Of a stretch of 60,207 nucleotides of DNA, positions 1 to 9,193 are shown one piece after another. The stretch is from CAVPNY01 sp963706905 (lineage in GTDB: Bacteria > Chloroflexota > Anaerolineae > Anaerolineales > UBA4823). Every line of letters begins with the position of its first letter. Position 1 is the first letter of the stretch. The stretch spans positions 1 to 60,207 of the forward strand of contig CAVPNY010000003.1 in the NCBI GenBank assembly GCA_963706905.1, read 5' to 3'. The position numbers and the translations under genes are program-made. Below the pieces are notes generated by a model. That model had not been told where the DNA came from and searched no databases. It saw only the letters and a list, made by a program, of their open reading frames with translations.

Positions 1-169
1 GAGACGATAGGAGTTTTAACCGCCCTCAGCAATGCCCGAGTGGGCCCTGAGGACCGTGCGCCGGCCGCCTGAAGTGCCAAGATTGGTTGCCGGCGACCTC
101 GCGTCGCGCTGATCCGGCAGGCGATTGACCGTTTGCATGGCGCGGGAAGGAGCGCTCTGGACCTTGAAC

Positions 170-838
170 TCAGGGTTGACCCTGAGTCTTGCGGCATCGG
201 GCCGCCAAGTCGCGCAGCGCCACCGCGGCTGCGGCTTGGCAGCGCAGCCCGTGCTGATGTGTGTGGTGTCTGCGACGGCCGGCGCGGCTCAGGTGGCTAT
301 AGTCTTGCCCCGCCTCGCGCGCCCGACCCCTGGGCGGCGGCTGCGGATCCAGCCCCAGGTGGGTGAGGATCTTCTCGATGACCGGCCGCTCGAGGATGGC
401 CGCGATGATCTTGAGCTCCCCGCCGCCGCAGTTCGGGCAGTGCTGCATGTCGATGTCGAACACGCGCTTGAGCAGCCGCGCCCAGCTGATGCGGTGCGGC
501 CGGGCCTGGACGGTCTCGACTTCGCACTCGGCGGCGGCTGCGGCCTCGGGGGCCGCCTGTGCTTGCGCGGGCGGCCCTTGCGGCACCACCCGCGCCCGCA
601 GCTTGGCGTTCGGCGCCAGCACCCAGTGAAAGCGGATCAGGTGCAGCCGCGGCCGCGGCACCAGCGCCGCCAGCCGCTGCATGAACTCCAGCGGGCTCAT
701 CACCAGGTGCGTGGTGCCGTCGCGCCAGGGCGTCTTGAGCTTCAACTCCACCTGGCCCGCGGCGTTGAGCTGCACGCGCTCGTCGGACAGCGCCGGCCGG
801 GTGATGTAGCGGCACAGCTGTTCCAGCGTGAGCGTCCA
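170..838 (-). pseudogene. IS91-family transposase, C-terminal remnant
   Basis: The minus strand encodes the C-terminal half of an IS91-type transposase. Recognisable blocks run from LEQLCRYITRPALSDERVQ through a conserved LKTPWRDGTTHLVMSPLEF stretch to PNCGGGELKIIAAI and ILTHLGLDPQPPP near the end. The catalytic N-terminal half is missing: homology stops abruptly near 838, just before a palindrome at 879-906 and an IS66-type orf on the other strand. The open frame continues upstream to about 1054, but that extension is antisense to the IS66 orf and is not transposase. It is a dead fragment left by a later insertion or rearrangement. Confidence 0.75.
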
Positions 839-878
839 GCCACCCCACATTGAACCGTGGCCGGCGTAGCCTGAGGAT

Positions 879-906
879 GGTGTCCACCTATGAATTGGTG
901 GACACC
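879..906. repeat. 10+10 bp palindrome at IS boundary
   Basis: Arms GGTGTCCACC (879-888) and GGTGGACACC (897-906) are perfect inverted repeats around an 8-bp loop. They sit exactly between the truncated IS91 fragment and the IS66-type orf. This could be an insertion-sequence end or the site at which the two elements were joined. Confidence 0.5.
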
Positions 907-907
907 T

Positions 908-1300
908 ATGCATCCCAACAGCGCACCGCGGCGGCGACATGACGCACAGATCAAGGCCAAGGTACTGGCCGCCTGCAATGAGCCCGGCGCGTCGATTGCG
1001 GCCGTGGCGTTGGCCCACGGGTTGAACGCCAATCTGGTACGCAAGTGGCGACACGGTCGAGGGCTGAAGCGAACGGGCATCGCGGGGTCGTCATCCTTTT
1101 TGCCAACTGCGCCCGTGATGTCGCCCGGGCCAGCCGCGGCGCCACCTCTGCTGATGACCGAAGCCAGATTCCTGCCCATCGAGATGAGCGAGCCCGTTGC
1201 GGCTGCGACCACCGGCTCTGTTGGCCGGGTCGACACCACAGCGCGGGGCGAGGCCACGATCGACATCGAACTGCGCCGCGGCCCGGCCACCTGCGGGTGC
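908..1300 (+). pseudogene. tnpA: IS66-type accessory protein TnpA, C-terminus lost
   Basis: From the ATG at 908 the product begins MHPNSAPRRRHDAQIKAKVL. It contains an N-terminal helix-turn-helix (SIAAVALAHGLNANLVRKWR) typical of IS66 TnpA and IS3-type OrfA proteins that bind insertion-sequence ends. A Pro/Ala linker follows, then IDIELRRGPAT, the start of the usual C-terminal strand. Homology fails near 1300, and the TnpB and TnpC genes expected downstream are absent. An upstream in-frame ATG at 890 lies inside the palindrome and is less likely to be the start. Confidence 0.6.
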
Positions 1301-2042
1301 CTGCTTGCGGGTGCCTACCTTCGGGTGGCTACCTCAAGGCCAACGGCGCGAGCATGCCAAGGTGGGATTCCACAAAGCCGCCTTTGGCCTACGACCGGTC
1401 ATGGCCGTCAAGCACCGCTCACCGGACCGCAGCGGCTGACTGCTGTAGTGCCTATACCGGTCGGCCGGCCGTCAAGGTCAGGTATGCGATGAACATCCGC
1501 CGTTCGTCCGTCGGCTGCGAGGACCGGCTCGCGACCCACAGCTGACGGCGGGGCCGTCGAAATGCTGGCGGCAAAGCCGACATAGCCGATCAATTCCTGG
1601 CGAACACTCGGTTCGGGGTCTCGGCCGCTGCTGTGCAGCGTAAGCAGCCGGCGGCGAGTGCTTTCTGACGATCCAGTTTCAATAATCGTGGCTCCGGTCA
1701 GCCGCTGTTCGCGTGGGCCTGCAATCGAACCCTAGGCGGTCCTTCGCCTTTCGGTCCCGGACGACAGCGGGCGGCGCACGGAGTCATTTGCGTTCCCCCA
1801 CGACCTCACTCTCCCGGCACGCCATGGGCGTATCGACCAGGTTCGCGGCGAAGCGGTGTTCCCGCAATTCCTCGAAGTTCGGCGAGGCGTTTTGGAAGGG
1901 TCGGTCGAAGGCGCTATCGAGAGGATCGGCGCATGCATCGAAGTCGGCCGTGTCGCCCAGTCTTCCGTTTCTTCGCGGGCGCGCCTAGACTCGCGCTAGG
2001 CGCCACGAATTGGCTGCCACACCGGAGGGGAGACGCTGACAC
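1300..2042. other. No assignable gene; degenerate proteobacterial DNA
   Basis: No frame here shows a recognisable domain. Short open frames exist on both strands but have the composition of GC-rich shadows. It lies between insertion-sequence debris and the cyclase gene. The last 20 bases carry GGAGGGGAG, the likely ribosome binding site of the cyclase. Confidence 0.5.
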
Positions 2043-3875
2043 ATGGACGAGGCTGTCTTCTCTCATCGCCTGGCCGCCATCCTGGCAGCCGATGCGGTCG
2101 GCTATTCGCGCCTGATGGCCGATGACGAACGCGCCACCGTGGCCACCCTGGATTTGGCCCGTGCCGCGTTTCGCACGCAGGTCGAGGCGCATCAAGGCCG
2201 CGTCGTCGATACGGCTGGCGACTCGGTGCTGGCGGTGTTCGACACGGCGAACGGAGCGGTGGCGGCAGCGCTTGCGGTGCAAGGGGAACTTGCCGACCAG
2301 TCGGCCGAGGTAGCCGACGACCGTCGCCTGCGCTTTCGCATCGGCGTGCACTTGGGCGACGTGATCGTAAAGCCCGATGGCACGGTCTACGGCGACGGCG
2401 TCAACATCGCCGCGCGGCTGCAGGCCCTGGCCGAACCCGGCGGCATCACTGTCTCCGACGCGGTGCGCGGCGCGGTGCGCGGCAAGGTCGCCGCGAGCTT
2501 CGACGACCTGGGCGAACAGAGCGGGAAGAACATGGCCGAGCCGGTGCGTGCCTTTGCGGTGCGCGCCGAAGGGGTCGCGCCGCCGACCGCACTCCAGGCG
2601 CGGCCGTGCCTCGGCGCGATCGACCTGTCGCTGCCCGACAAGCCGTCGATCGCGGTGCTGCCCTTCGTCAACATGTCGGGCGACCCGCAGCAGGAGTACT
2701 TCACCGACGGCATCACCGAGGACATCATCACCGAGCTGTCACGCTTCCATTCGCTATTCGTGATCGCGCGCAACAGCAGCTTCTCATACAAGGGCCAGTC
2801 GCCGGACATCCGCCGCGTCGGCCAGGAACTGGGCGTGCGCTATGTGCTGGAAGGCAGCATCCGCAAGTCGGCCCAGCGCATTCGCGTCACCGGCCAGTTG
2901 ATCGACGCGCTGACCGGCAACCACCTGTGGGCCGAGAAGTACGACCGCGTGCTGGAAGACATCTTCGAGGTGCAGGAGGAGCTAACGCGCAGCATCGTCG
3001 CGGCGATCGCACCGCACATCGACGATGCAGAACGCGAGAAGGTTCATCGACTTCGCCCCGAGAGCCTGGGCGCTTACGAACACGCCGTCAGCGCCCTCGC
3101 CAAGAACTGGGCCGGTTACCTCAACGCCGACGTCGGCTTGCGGAACGAAGCGCTGGCCGAGGCTCAGGCGGCATTGGCCATCGATCCAAGAAGCAGCCTG
3201 GCGCTGCAGGTCGTGGCCAGGGTTCAACTGCAGCATGTCCTCTTGGGTACGGCCACCGACATCGCCGCGGCGTGGCAATCGGGGCTCTCGGCCGCGAACC
3301 AAGCCATCGCGATCGACCGCAACGACGGCGATGCCTACGCAAGCAAGGCGCTGCTGCTCGGCTTTGCCACCGAAAGGCAGCGCGCCACCGAGGACTTATT
3401 CAATGCCCGGCGAGCCTACGAGTTGAACCCGAACAGCACGTGGGCCGTGGCTGCGCTCGCCTTCAGCGAGCTGTACACCGGTCTGGTCGACGCGGCCATC
3501 GCCCATCTGCACCAGGCGATGCGCGTCAATCCGCGCGATCCGAGCCGGTTCAACTCGTACCTGCAGCTGTCGATGTGCTACCTGTGCAGCGGTGACTATG
3601 GCCGAGGCATCGAATACGCACGGCTCGGAATCGCCGACGCGCCCGGCCTGCCTCATCTGCATGGGCACTTGGCCATGAACCTGGTCGGGATGGGCGATGT
3701 CGCCGCGTCCAAGGAAGCGTGCGCCGAGGCGCGCCGGCTGGCCCCCGCCTGGGTGGAGCGCGGCCTGGTCGGCCGGTTCATTTATCGCAAGCCCGAGCAT
3801 CTGCGCCGGGCCACGACCTTCCTGCGCATCGCGGCCGGGCTCGAAGACCCCAGCGCAGCAGATGCATTGCGCTGA
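2043..3875 (+). CDS. Class III adenylate/guanylate cyclase with TolB-like and TPR regions
   Basis: Predicted 610-residue signalling protein. Residues 8-170 form a class III cyclase catalytic domain. Visible motifs are ILAADAVGYSRLM with the first metal-binding Asp, DTAGDSVLAVF with the second, and YGDGVNIAARLQ with the Asn/Arg transition-state residues, so it looks active. Residues about 200-330 match the TolB-like segment often joined to such cyclases (PSIAVLPFVNMSGDPQQEYF, then DGITEDIITELSR). The rest is TPR-like helical repeat, suited to protein contacts. No membrane segment is evident, so the product is probably cytosolic and makes cAMP or cGMP. The ATG follows a strong GGAGGGGAG. This architecture is common in Betaproteobacteria and Rhizobiales and unlike the genes after 7.15 kb. 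Confidence 0.9.
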   Translation: MDEAVFSHRLAAILAADAVGYSRLMADDERATVATLDLARAAFRTQVEAHQGRVVDTAGDSVLAVFDTANGAVAAALAVQGELADQSAEVADDRRLRFRIGVHLGDVIVKPDGTVYGDGVNIAARLQALAEPGGITVSDAVRGAVRGKVAASFDDLGEQSGKNMAEPVRAFAVRAEGVAPPTALQARPCLGAIDLSLPDKPSIAVLPFVNMSGDPQQEYFTDGITEDIITELSRFHSLFVIARNSSFSYKGQSPDIRRVGQELGVRYVLEGSIRKSAQRIRVTGQLIDALTGNHLWAEKYDRVLEDIFEVQEELTRSIVAAIAPHIDDAEREKVHRLRPESLGAYEHAVSALAKNWAGYLNADVGLRNEALAEAQAALAIDPRSSLALQVVARVQLQHVLLGTATDIAAAWQSGLSAANQAIAIDRNDGDAYASKALLLGFATERQRATEDLFNARRAYELNPNSTWAVAALAFSELYTGLVDAAIAHLHQAMRVNPRDPSRFNSYLQLSMCYLCSGDYGRGIEYARLGIADAPGLPHLHGHLAMNLVGMGDVAASKEACAEARRLAPAWVERGLVGRFIYRKPEHLRRATTFLRIAAGLEDPSAADALR

Positions 3876-4451
3876 GCCCACGTTTCGATTGCCCTTTGAC
3901 CCGAGCATCACATGGCCGACTGCAGCCTGTACCTTCAACGACTGCTTCTATGGAGCAGGCAGTTCGAAAACTCGTACGACTCTTGCCAGTCTTGAACGGC
4001 CCCACACTGGCCTTCGGCCGATTGCGTCATTCGACTTCGTTTACCAAGATTGAGCGGCTTTCAAGCCTTCGGTCATCGACACATGCAAGTGGCCAAGGCT
4101 CAATAGCTACGAACGTCATGAATCTGGCGGCTCGGCTCGACCGGCAGGTCTACGGCATCGAGATTGAGTTCGCGTAGACCCGCCGTCGACCCACTGCTGT
4201 CGGTCGACTCGAGGAAATGCAGGCCTCGAATCCGACATTCGCAGCGCAACCTAAAGTGCCGGAAGCGATCCGCGCAGGTCTGTCAAAGCTCTTTTGAAGG
4301 CTCAATTGGAGCCGCGTAGCGCGGGTTGTGGCATTGACGACGGTCCGGCAAGACCTATGGGACGATGCCATCCCTCTTGCGCCTACGGCCACCCCGGCCG
4401 CAGAATCGTTGGCCCGGCGCGTGGTGAATGCGAGTCACAACAGGAGGCGTC
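3876..4451. other. No recognisable gene
   Basis: Roughly 575 bp between the cyclase and the AAA+ gene. Several short open frames are present on both strands, none with a domain or motif I recognise. AACAGGAGGCGTC just before 4452 is a plausible ribosome binding site for the next gene. Confidence 0.4.
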
Positions 4452-5804
4452 ATGCTCCCAGACCTTGAGCCAGGACCCGACGGCCAGATTGTTGCCGGCA
4501 ATATCCGGGCGGTGCAGGCGATCTACTTCGCTCGCCAACTGGAAGACATGCGTGCATTCCAGGTCGTCGATCGCCTGGCCCAACTGTTTCAGCAAGGACT
4601 GCTTCCACTGGGACGTGGGACAGGCGCAAAGCTGCTGAAGCAGTATGTGAAGTCGGGTGCACGACTTTCGGTGCAGGAACGCAGTGAGCTCTATTTTCGA
4701 GCGCTTGGCGTGCGACCTGGTTCGGCAAAGGTTGCCGAGCCCAACCGGGAGTTCCACACGCTTTGGCTGCGCTTGGTGACCAGCGTCGCGATGTTCCATA
4801 GACGACAAGATCGCGTGGCTCCTGGCAAACCGGGTGCGGCGTTGCAAGTCTGGCGCGCAGCCCTGACGCTGGCGGCAAATGCCTCGGCACACGGCGCCGG
4901 CTTGATCGCAGCAGTCCGTCGTCTCTCAGCTGATGCAAACGCGCTGCGTGCCGTGCTGGAGGCTCCGGAGATCCAACAGGCACTTGGTGCGCGTGACATG
5001 TGGCAGGTGATCGAGCGGATTGCCAGCCGTGAGCTGGGCGGAGCAGTCAACGTGCAGCGCTTTCGGAGCTTGGCGCAGTCCGGAACAGCATTCTGCAGTG
5101 GCTGGCCGATCACTCCGATGCACTGAACAAGCCGCAGCCACTTGTCACAGATCCTCCACCGCGAATCGCCGAGTTGATCGATGCTGCGGAGTCATGGCTG
5201 GCATCGAGCGGCACGTCGCAGGGCACAACCGATGACGAGGCGGAGCCAATGGGCGTCACGGCTGGCGCCGCACCACAGGTTGATCTTCATGCGCTTGCCG
5301 ATGAGCTGATGAGAATCACTGGACTCCATGGTGTGCTCAGTCGTCTTGAAGGCATGAGTGCATCGCAGGGTCAGGCGCGGCCGCCCGGCATGGTCACTCT
5401 ATTTTGTGGTGCCACAGGTACGGGCAAGACGCTGGGTGCCCACGCGCTGGCGGCCACGGCGGCGCGCGATCTGGTTCGCGTCGATCTGGGGCAAATCGTC
5501 AGCAAGTACATCGGCGAAACCGAAAAGAATCTGGATGCGATCCTGCGTCGCGCCGAGCAAGCTGGCTCGCTGTTGCTGTTCGATGAAGCCGATGCCCTCT
5601 TGGCCGGCAAACGGATGTTCAGGACGCGCACGACCGGTATGCCAATGTCGATGTAGACGCTGTGATGCGGCGACTGCAGGCGCATCAAGGCGTGGTCATC
5701 CTGGAGAGCAATGTCATGCCAACGCAAGCAGACGACGACTGGAAGGCCAGACTCGTTCAGGTCGTAAGATTTCCGCGTCCGCCCCTTGGCTGACTTGGCG
5801 TAGG
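4452..5804 (+). CDS. AAA+ ATPase resembling those of contractile injection systems (two frameshifts)
   Basis: Reading across two frame changes gives one protein of about 450 residues. The N-terminal 200 residues are a helical domain starting MLPDLEPGPDGQIVAGNI. The frame shifts near 5085 and continues as NSILQWLADHSDALNKPQ into an AAA+ module. That module has Walker A GATGTGKT, IVSKYIGETEKNL, and Walker B LLLFDEADAL. A second shift near 5618 interrupts GKR; the other frame continues DVQDAHDRYANVDVDAVMRR, then VILESNVMPTQ and RFPRPPLG before the stop at 5804. The GKR..DAHDRYAN block resembles AAA+ ATPases encoded in extracellular contractile injection (Afp/PVC-like) clusters. No other tail gene is in the window, so that role is inference. 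Shifts may be sequencing errors. Confidence 0.7.
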
Positions 5805-6363
5805 TCGGAGCCTCAAACCGCCGCTCAGGCGTCAACCTACCGCTGTCGGTTCGAACGCACCCTGTGGCCCATACGGCGACAGCTTTCACCCGTCGAAAGT
5901 GGCGCTGCATCTGTCTCAGCGCAACCCAATCCGGCAGTTCGCACAGCGAAATTCATCGCAAGCAAGCGGTCGACCATGACAAGCAATCTCGGCGCAGGGC
6001 TTGTTGGGTGGCAGAGCCTGCCGTGACCTGAGCGCGGCGATCATCCGAGTCTTCATCGTTGTCGGCCCCGTCGATGAACCCTGCTCTTTGACCAGAGCGC
6101 CCCCCGACCGAGGGCGTCATCGGCCGAGCGAAGTTCTTGTGCGACGGCGCTTGCAGCGCCGCATCGGTCGGCACCGCCAGGATGAGGCCGGCCGGAGCCT
6201 CCAACGACGAACCCAGACCGTCCGTCTTGACGGCCAGGCTGGAGCCCGTGACACTCGATCTCGCACGGGGATCTTTTCCGTCACGGCGGCGCACCCAACT
6301 CGAGACATGCATTTGCGGGCTGCCCATCCGCTTTTCTTCCGGACTCACAAAGGAGGCAAGACC
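5805..6363. other. No recognisable gene
   Basis: About 560 bp without a supportable gene. The long plus-strand open frame from 6001 merely reads into the SDR gene, and its first 120 residues are low-complexity Arg/Ala-rich. AAAGGAGGC just upstream of 6364 is the SDR ribosome binding site and fixes that start. Confidence 0.45.
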
Positions 6364-7140
6364 ATGAGGCTCAAAGGCAAGGTTGCAATCGTCACGGGTG
6401 GTACGAGCGGCATCGGGCGGCGGATGGTTGAGCGTTTCGTCGAAGAAGGCGCCTCAGTCTTCTTCAGCGGGCGCCGCGCAGAGCTCGGTGCGGAAGTTGC
6501 CAAGGCGACCGGGGCTATCTTCATCGAGGCCGACGTCGCGCTCGAGGCCGACGCGGCCCGAACGATCGCGACGGCAGCCAAGCTCAACGGACGAGTGGAC
6601 GTGCTCGTCAACAACGCCGGCGGCCCGGCGGTTGGCGGTCGCCTCGAAGCCTTGCCGCTCGAGACCTTTGACACCGCCATCGGAGTTCACGTGCGCGGCG
6701 CGCTCGCGCACATCAAGCACGTCAGCGTGCTGATGCGTGCGCAGCATCAGGGCAGCATCGTCAACATAGGCTCCGTTGCCGGCCACCGTGCCGGCTACTC
6801 GTCGTCGATCAGCTACGGCGTGGCCAAGGCGGCGGTGATTCACCTCAGCCGCTGTGCCGCAATGGAGTTGGGTGAAGACTGTGTCCGAGTGAACTCCATC
6901 TCGCCCGGCGGAATCGCCACCGGCATCTTCGGCAAGGCGATGGGGCTGGACCCGGGAGCGGCCGATGCGTCGGCGGAAAAGATGAAGACGGTCTTGGGCA
7001 AGATGCAGGCAATTCCCCGCGCGGGGATTCCCGACGACATCGCCAACGCCGCGGTGTTTCTCGCCAGCGATGAATCGAGCTTCGTCAATGGCGAAGACAT
7101 CGTCATTGACGGCGGGCTGATCTGGGGGCGTCGCTTTTCG
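6364..7140 (+). CDS. SDR-family oxidoreductase (3' end at chimera junction)
   Basis: Classical short-chain dehydrogenase/reductase of about 255-260 residues, an NAD(P)-dependent oxidoreductase of unknown substrate. It shows the Rossmann motif TGGTSGIG near residue 12, NNAGG, the catalytic Ser in IGSVAG, and the YxxxK pair in SYGVAKAA. It closes with FLASDESSFVNG and DIVIDGGLIWG, where SDRs normally end. The ATG at 6364 follows AAAGGAGGC. Codon use and GC match the upstream proteobacterial genes. After VIDGGLIWGRRFSV the sequence becomes antisense to a corrinoid protein, so the last few residues and stop are probably lost. Confidence 0.85.
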
Positions 7141-7577
7141 GTATCCGCATCAACTTCCTTAGCTGTTTGAACTAGCCGTTCGATTGGCACATTCACACCG
7201 AGATCAAACACCTCGAACCCGCTGGCGGTCAGCATCGTCCCGACCAGCGTTTTACCGATATCATGAATATCACCTTCCACGGTGCCAATCACTACCTTCC
7301 CCAGGGTTTCCCGGCGGGTTCCCTGCCGAGTCATCTCCGGCTCAAGCACCGCCACAGCGGTTTTCATGGCTTCTCCAGCCAGCACCAGGTCTGGGAGGAA
7401 TAACTCCCCGCAAGAGAAGTGTTCGCCAACGTAATCAACACCAACAATGAACCCTTTATTGATCGCCTCCAGGGGGTCAATGCCCATCTGGATCGCTTCG
7501 CGAGCCAGGCGTTCGGCATCCTCTGCTTCACCGTCGATCACACTCTGAGCCATCGATTGAAATAATTCTTCATGCAT
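7141..7577 (-). CDS. Corrinoid (B12-binding) protein, 3' end lost at junction
   Basis: Corrinoid carrier of the MtaC/MtbC type, which accepts a methyl group from a substrate-specific methyltransferase. Residues 1-90 form the helical cap domain (LFQSMAQSVIDGEAEDA). The B12 domain follows with EGDIHDIGKTLVG, the DxHxxG motif whose His is the lower axial cobalt ligand, and FEVFDLGVNVP. Homology stops after TAKEVDAD near residue 142; the family is normally about 210 residues. The open frame then runs into the antisense of the SDR gene. AAGGAGAT precedes the ATG. A full-length relative lies at 49404-50036. Confidence 0.9.
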
Positions 7578-7910
7578 AGAGACATCTCCTTGGTCGAGTA
7601 ATGGAGGCTGCGCACCTCGGAAAAACTGAGCCTGGGTGATTATCTGAATTCATCTGTAAGGGCAAAACAAAAACCGCCGTTCTAACTAGAAAGGTACTTC
7701 CATCGAGAACGCCGGTTATGGTGGATTAATCCTCCTGCCTCCACAGCAACGTTGATTCTAAGATCCAATTGTGACAGGCCTGTGAAAATATTAACACAGG
7801 AACACGCTTTGAGTCAAGCGAACAAATCCAGCGCCCGCTGCAGGCATTCACAAAACAGGATTTTTCGCTTACTAGTAATTGGCCTTCAGATTATTCTCGA
7901 TGGAAAACGA
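7578..7910. other. Intergenic, one imperfect hairpin
   Basis: Between the divergent-looking corrinoid gene start and the bactofilin stop. An imperfect inverted repeat (ACCGCCGTTCT at 7673-7683, AGAACGCCGGT at 7706-7716, one mismatch) is the only structure seen. It does not match a cobalamin riboswitch as far as I can tell by eye. The minus strand probably carries the corrinoid gene promoter here. Confidence 0.4.
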
Positions 7911-8351
7911 TCAGGGCTGGATCTGGGTCTCCTGGGTAGGAGTCTCTGCCTCAGCATTGACCGTTTCCTCGATCTGCACCCGCTCTTCCATGCGCACCTG
8001 GCCGCGCAAGAAGGCGCCCTCTTCGGTCGAAAAAGCTGCCGTGACCACATTTCCCCAAACCCGCCCGGTACTGCGAATCTCAAGCTTCTCAGCGATGATA
8101 TCGCCGCGCACCGCCCCCGCCACAATAACTACATTGGCACGCAGTTCTTCGCAGGTAACCCGCCCACTCTCCCCAACCACCAGCAGGCCGCGGATGGCGA
8201 TCTCCCCCTCAAACGAGCCCTCGATGCGCACACCGCCCACGCCGCGCAACTGACCTTTCCAGGCTATACCGGGACCGAGCACCGAGGTGACCCGCTCGGT
8301 CGAAACCGAAGGGCCAGGGAGTGGCTGTGTGTCGCTGTTGCGCCGGAACAT
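7911..8351 (-). CDS. Bactofilin-like polymer-forming protein
   Basis: A 146-residue bactofilin, a filament-forming cytoskeletal protein. The centre (residues about 25-125) is the beta-helical DUF583 core: SVLGPGIAWKGQLRGVGGVR, then GSFEGEIAIRGLLVVGESG, VVIVAGAVRGDIIAEKLEI and GRVWGNVVTAAF. Each short rung carries the alternating hydrophobic pattern and Gly turns of the fold. Short disordered tails flank the core, and the acidic C-terminus is ETPTQETQIQP. It starts five bases after the fabI stop, so it is probably translated from the same message. A role in cell shape or envelope anchoring is family knowledge only. Confidence 0.85.
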   Translation of the reverse strand: MFRRNSDTQPLPGPSVSTERVTSVLGPGIAWKGQLRGVGGVRIEGSFEGEIAIRGLLVVGESGRVTCEELRANVVIVAGAVRGDIIAEKLEIRSTGRVWGNVVTAAFSTEEGAFLRGQVRMEERVQIEETVNAEAETPTQETQIQP

Positions 8352-8356
8352 AACCC

Positions 8357-9142
8357 CTATTCATCCACCTGTTCTGGAATACCCAGGATATTGTACCCCG
8401 AATCAACAAACAGCACCTCGCCGGTCGTCTTAGCGGCCAGGTCGGAGCACAGGAAGACAGCTGCGTTACCGACATCTTCCACGGTAATGTTCTCATGCAT
8501 AGGGGCAATCTCGGCATAACGGCGGTACATGGTTTTGAAGCCTGAGACGCCCATGGCTGCCAGGGTGCGAACCGGGCCGGCAGAGATGGCATTGACACGC
8601 ACGCCATGCTTGCCAAAATCATAGGCCAGGTAACGCACCGAAGCCTCTAGAGCGGCTTTAGCAACGCCCATCACATTGTAGTGCGGGGAGACTTTCTGGG
8701 CTCCGTAATAGCTAAGGGTTAACAAAGCCCCGCCGGGGCGCAGGAATGGCTGGAAAGCACGCGCCAGGCCGGTGAATGAATACACACTGATATCCATTGC
8801 CAGGTGAAAACCCGCCCGGCTGGTGTTGTAATATGGCCCGGTCAGCTCATCGCGGTTAGCAAATGCAACCGCATGCACCAGGATATCGACCTCACCAAAG
8901 GCTTGCCGGGCGCGCCGGGCGACCTGCTCGATATCTTCGTCTTTAGCAACATCGCAAGGTTCCACAAAATCACTGCCAACCGACTCAGCCAGGGGACGGA
9001 CACGCCGTTCAAGCGCTTCGCCAGCGTAGCTGAAACCTATTTTTGCCCCTTGATCATGAAAGGCCTTGGCGATACCCCAGGCGATGGAGCGTTCATTAGC
9101 AACACCAAAGATGAGTGCTGTCTTGCCATCCATTAAACCCAT
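8357..9142 (-). CDS. fabI: Enoyl-[acyl-carrier-protein] reductase (NADH)
   Basis: FabI, 261 residues, performs the last reduction of type II fatty acid synthesis (trans-2-enoyl-ACP to acyl-ACP). Seen: Rossmann start ALIFGVANERSIAWGIA, the PCDVAKDEDIE segment, and the FabI catalytic Tyr-x6-Lys in YNVMGVAKAALE (Tyr then Lys six residues on). AISAGPVRTLAA and the C-terminal EVLFVDSGYNILG complete the fold. I chose the ATG at 9142 because GGAGG lies just upstream; a longer frame to 9184 lacks such a signal. It is cytosolic, downstream of mpg and upstream of the bactofilin. It is a known triclosan/isoniazid-class target family. Confidence 0.93.
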   Translation of the reverse strand: MGLMDGKTALIFGVANERSIAWGIAKAFHDQGAKIGFSYAGEALERRVRPLAESVGSDFVEPCDVAKDEDIEQVARRARQAFGEVDILVHAVAFANRDELTGPYYNTSRAGFHLAMDISVYSFTGLARAFQPFLRPGGALLTLSYYGAQKVSPHYNVMGVAKAALEASVRYLAYDFGKHGVRVNAISAGPVRTLAAMGVSGFKTMYRRYAEIAPMHENITVEDVGNAAVFLCSDLAAKTTGEVLFVDSGYNILGIPEQVDE

Positions 9143-9193
9143 TGTTTCCTCCAAGAAACGTGAAGATGATTGAGAGAGTACCAATTATGTTTC

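Noticed and set aside
2606..3595. 329-codon Arg-rich open frame
   Set aside because: It is an out-of-frame shadow of the GC-rich cyclase gene.
6001..6363. Extended N-terminus of the SDR gene
   Set aside because: The first 120 residues are low complexity, and a strong ribosome binding site with a standard SDR start lies at 6364.
7578..7760. Cobalamin riboswitch upstream of the corrinoid gene
   Set aside because: I could not find the conserved B12-box or the expected paired regions; only one imperfect hairpin is present. A covariance model search would settle it.
7752..8519. 255-codon plus-strand open frame
   Set aside because: It is antisense to bactofilin and fabI, which have clear domains; the translated plus-strand sequence has none.
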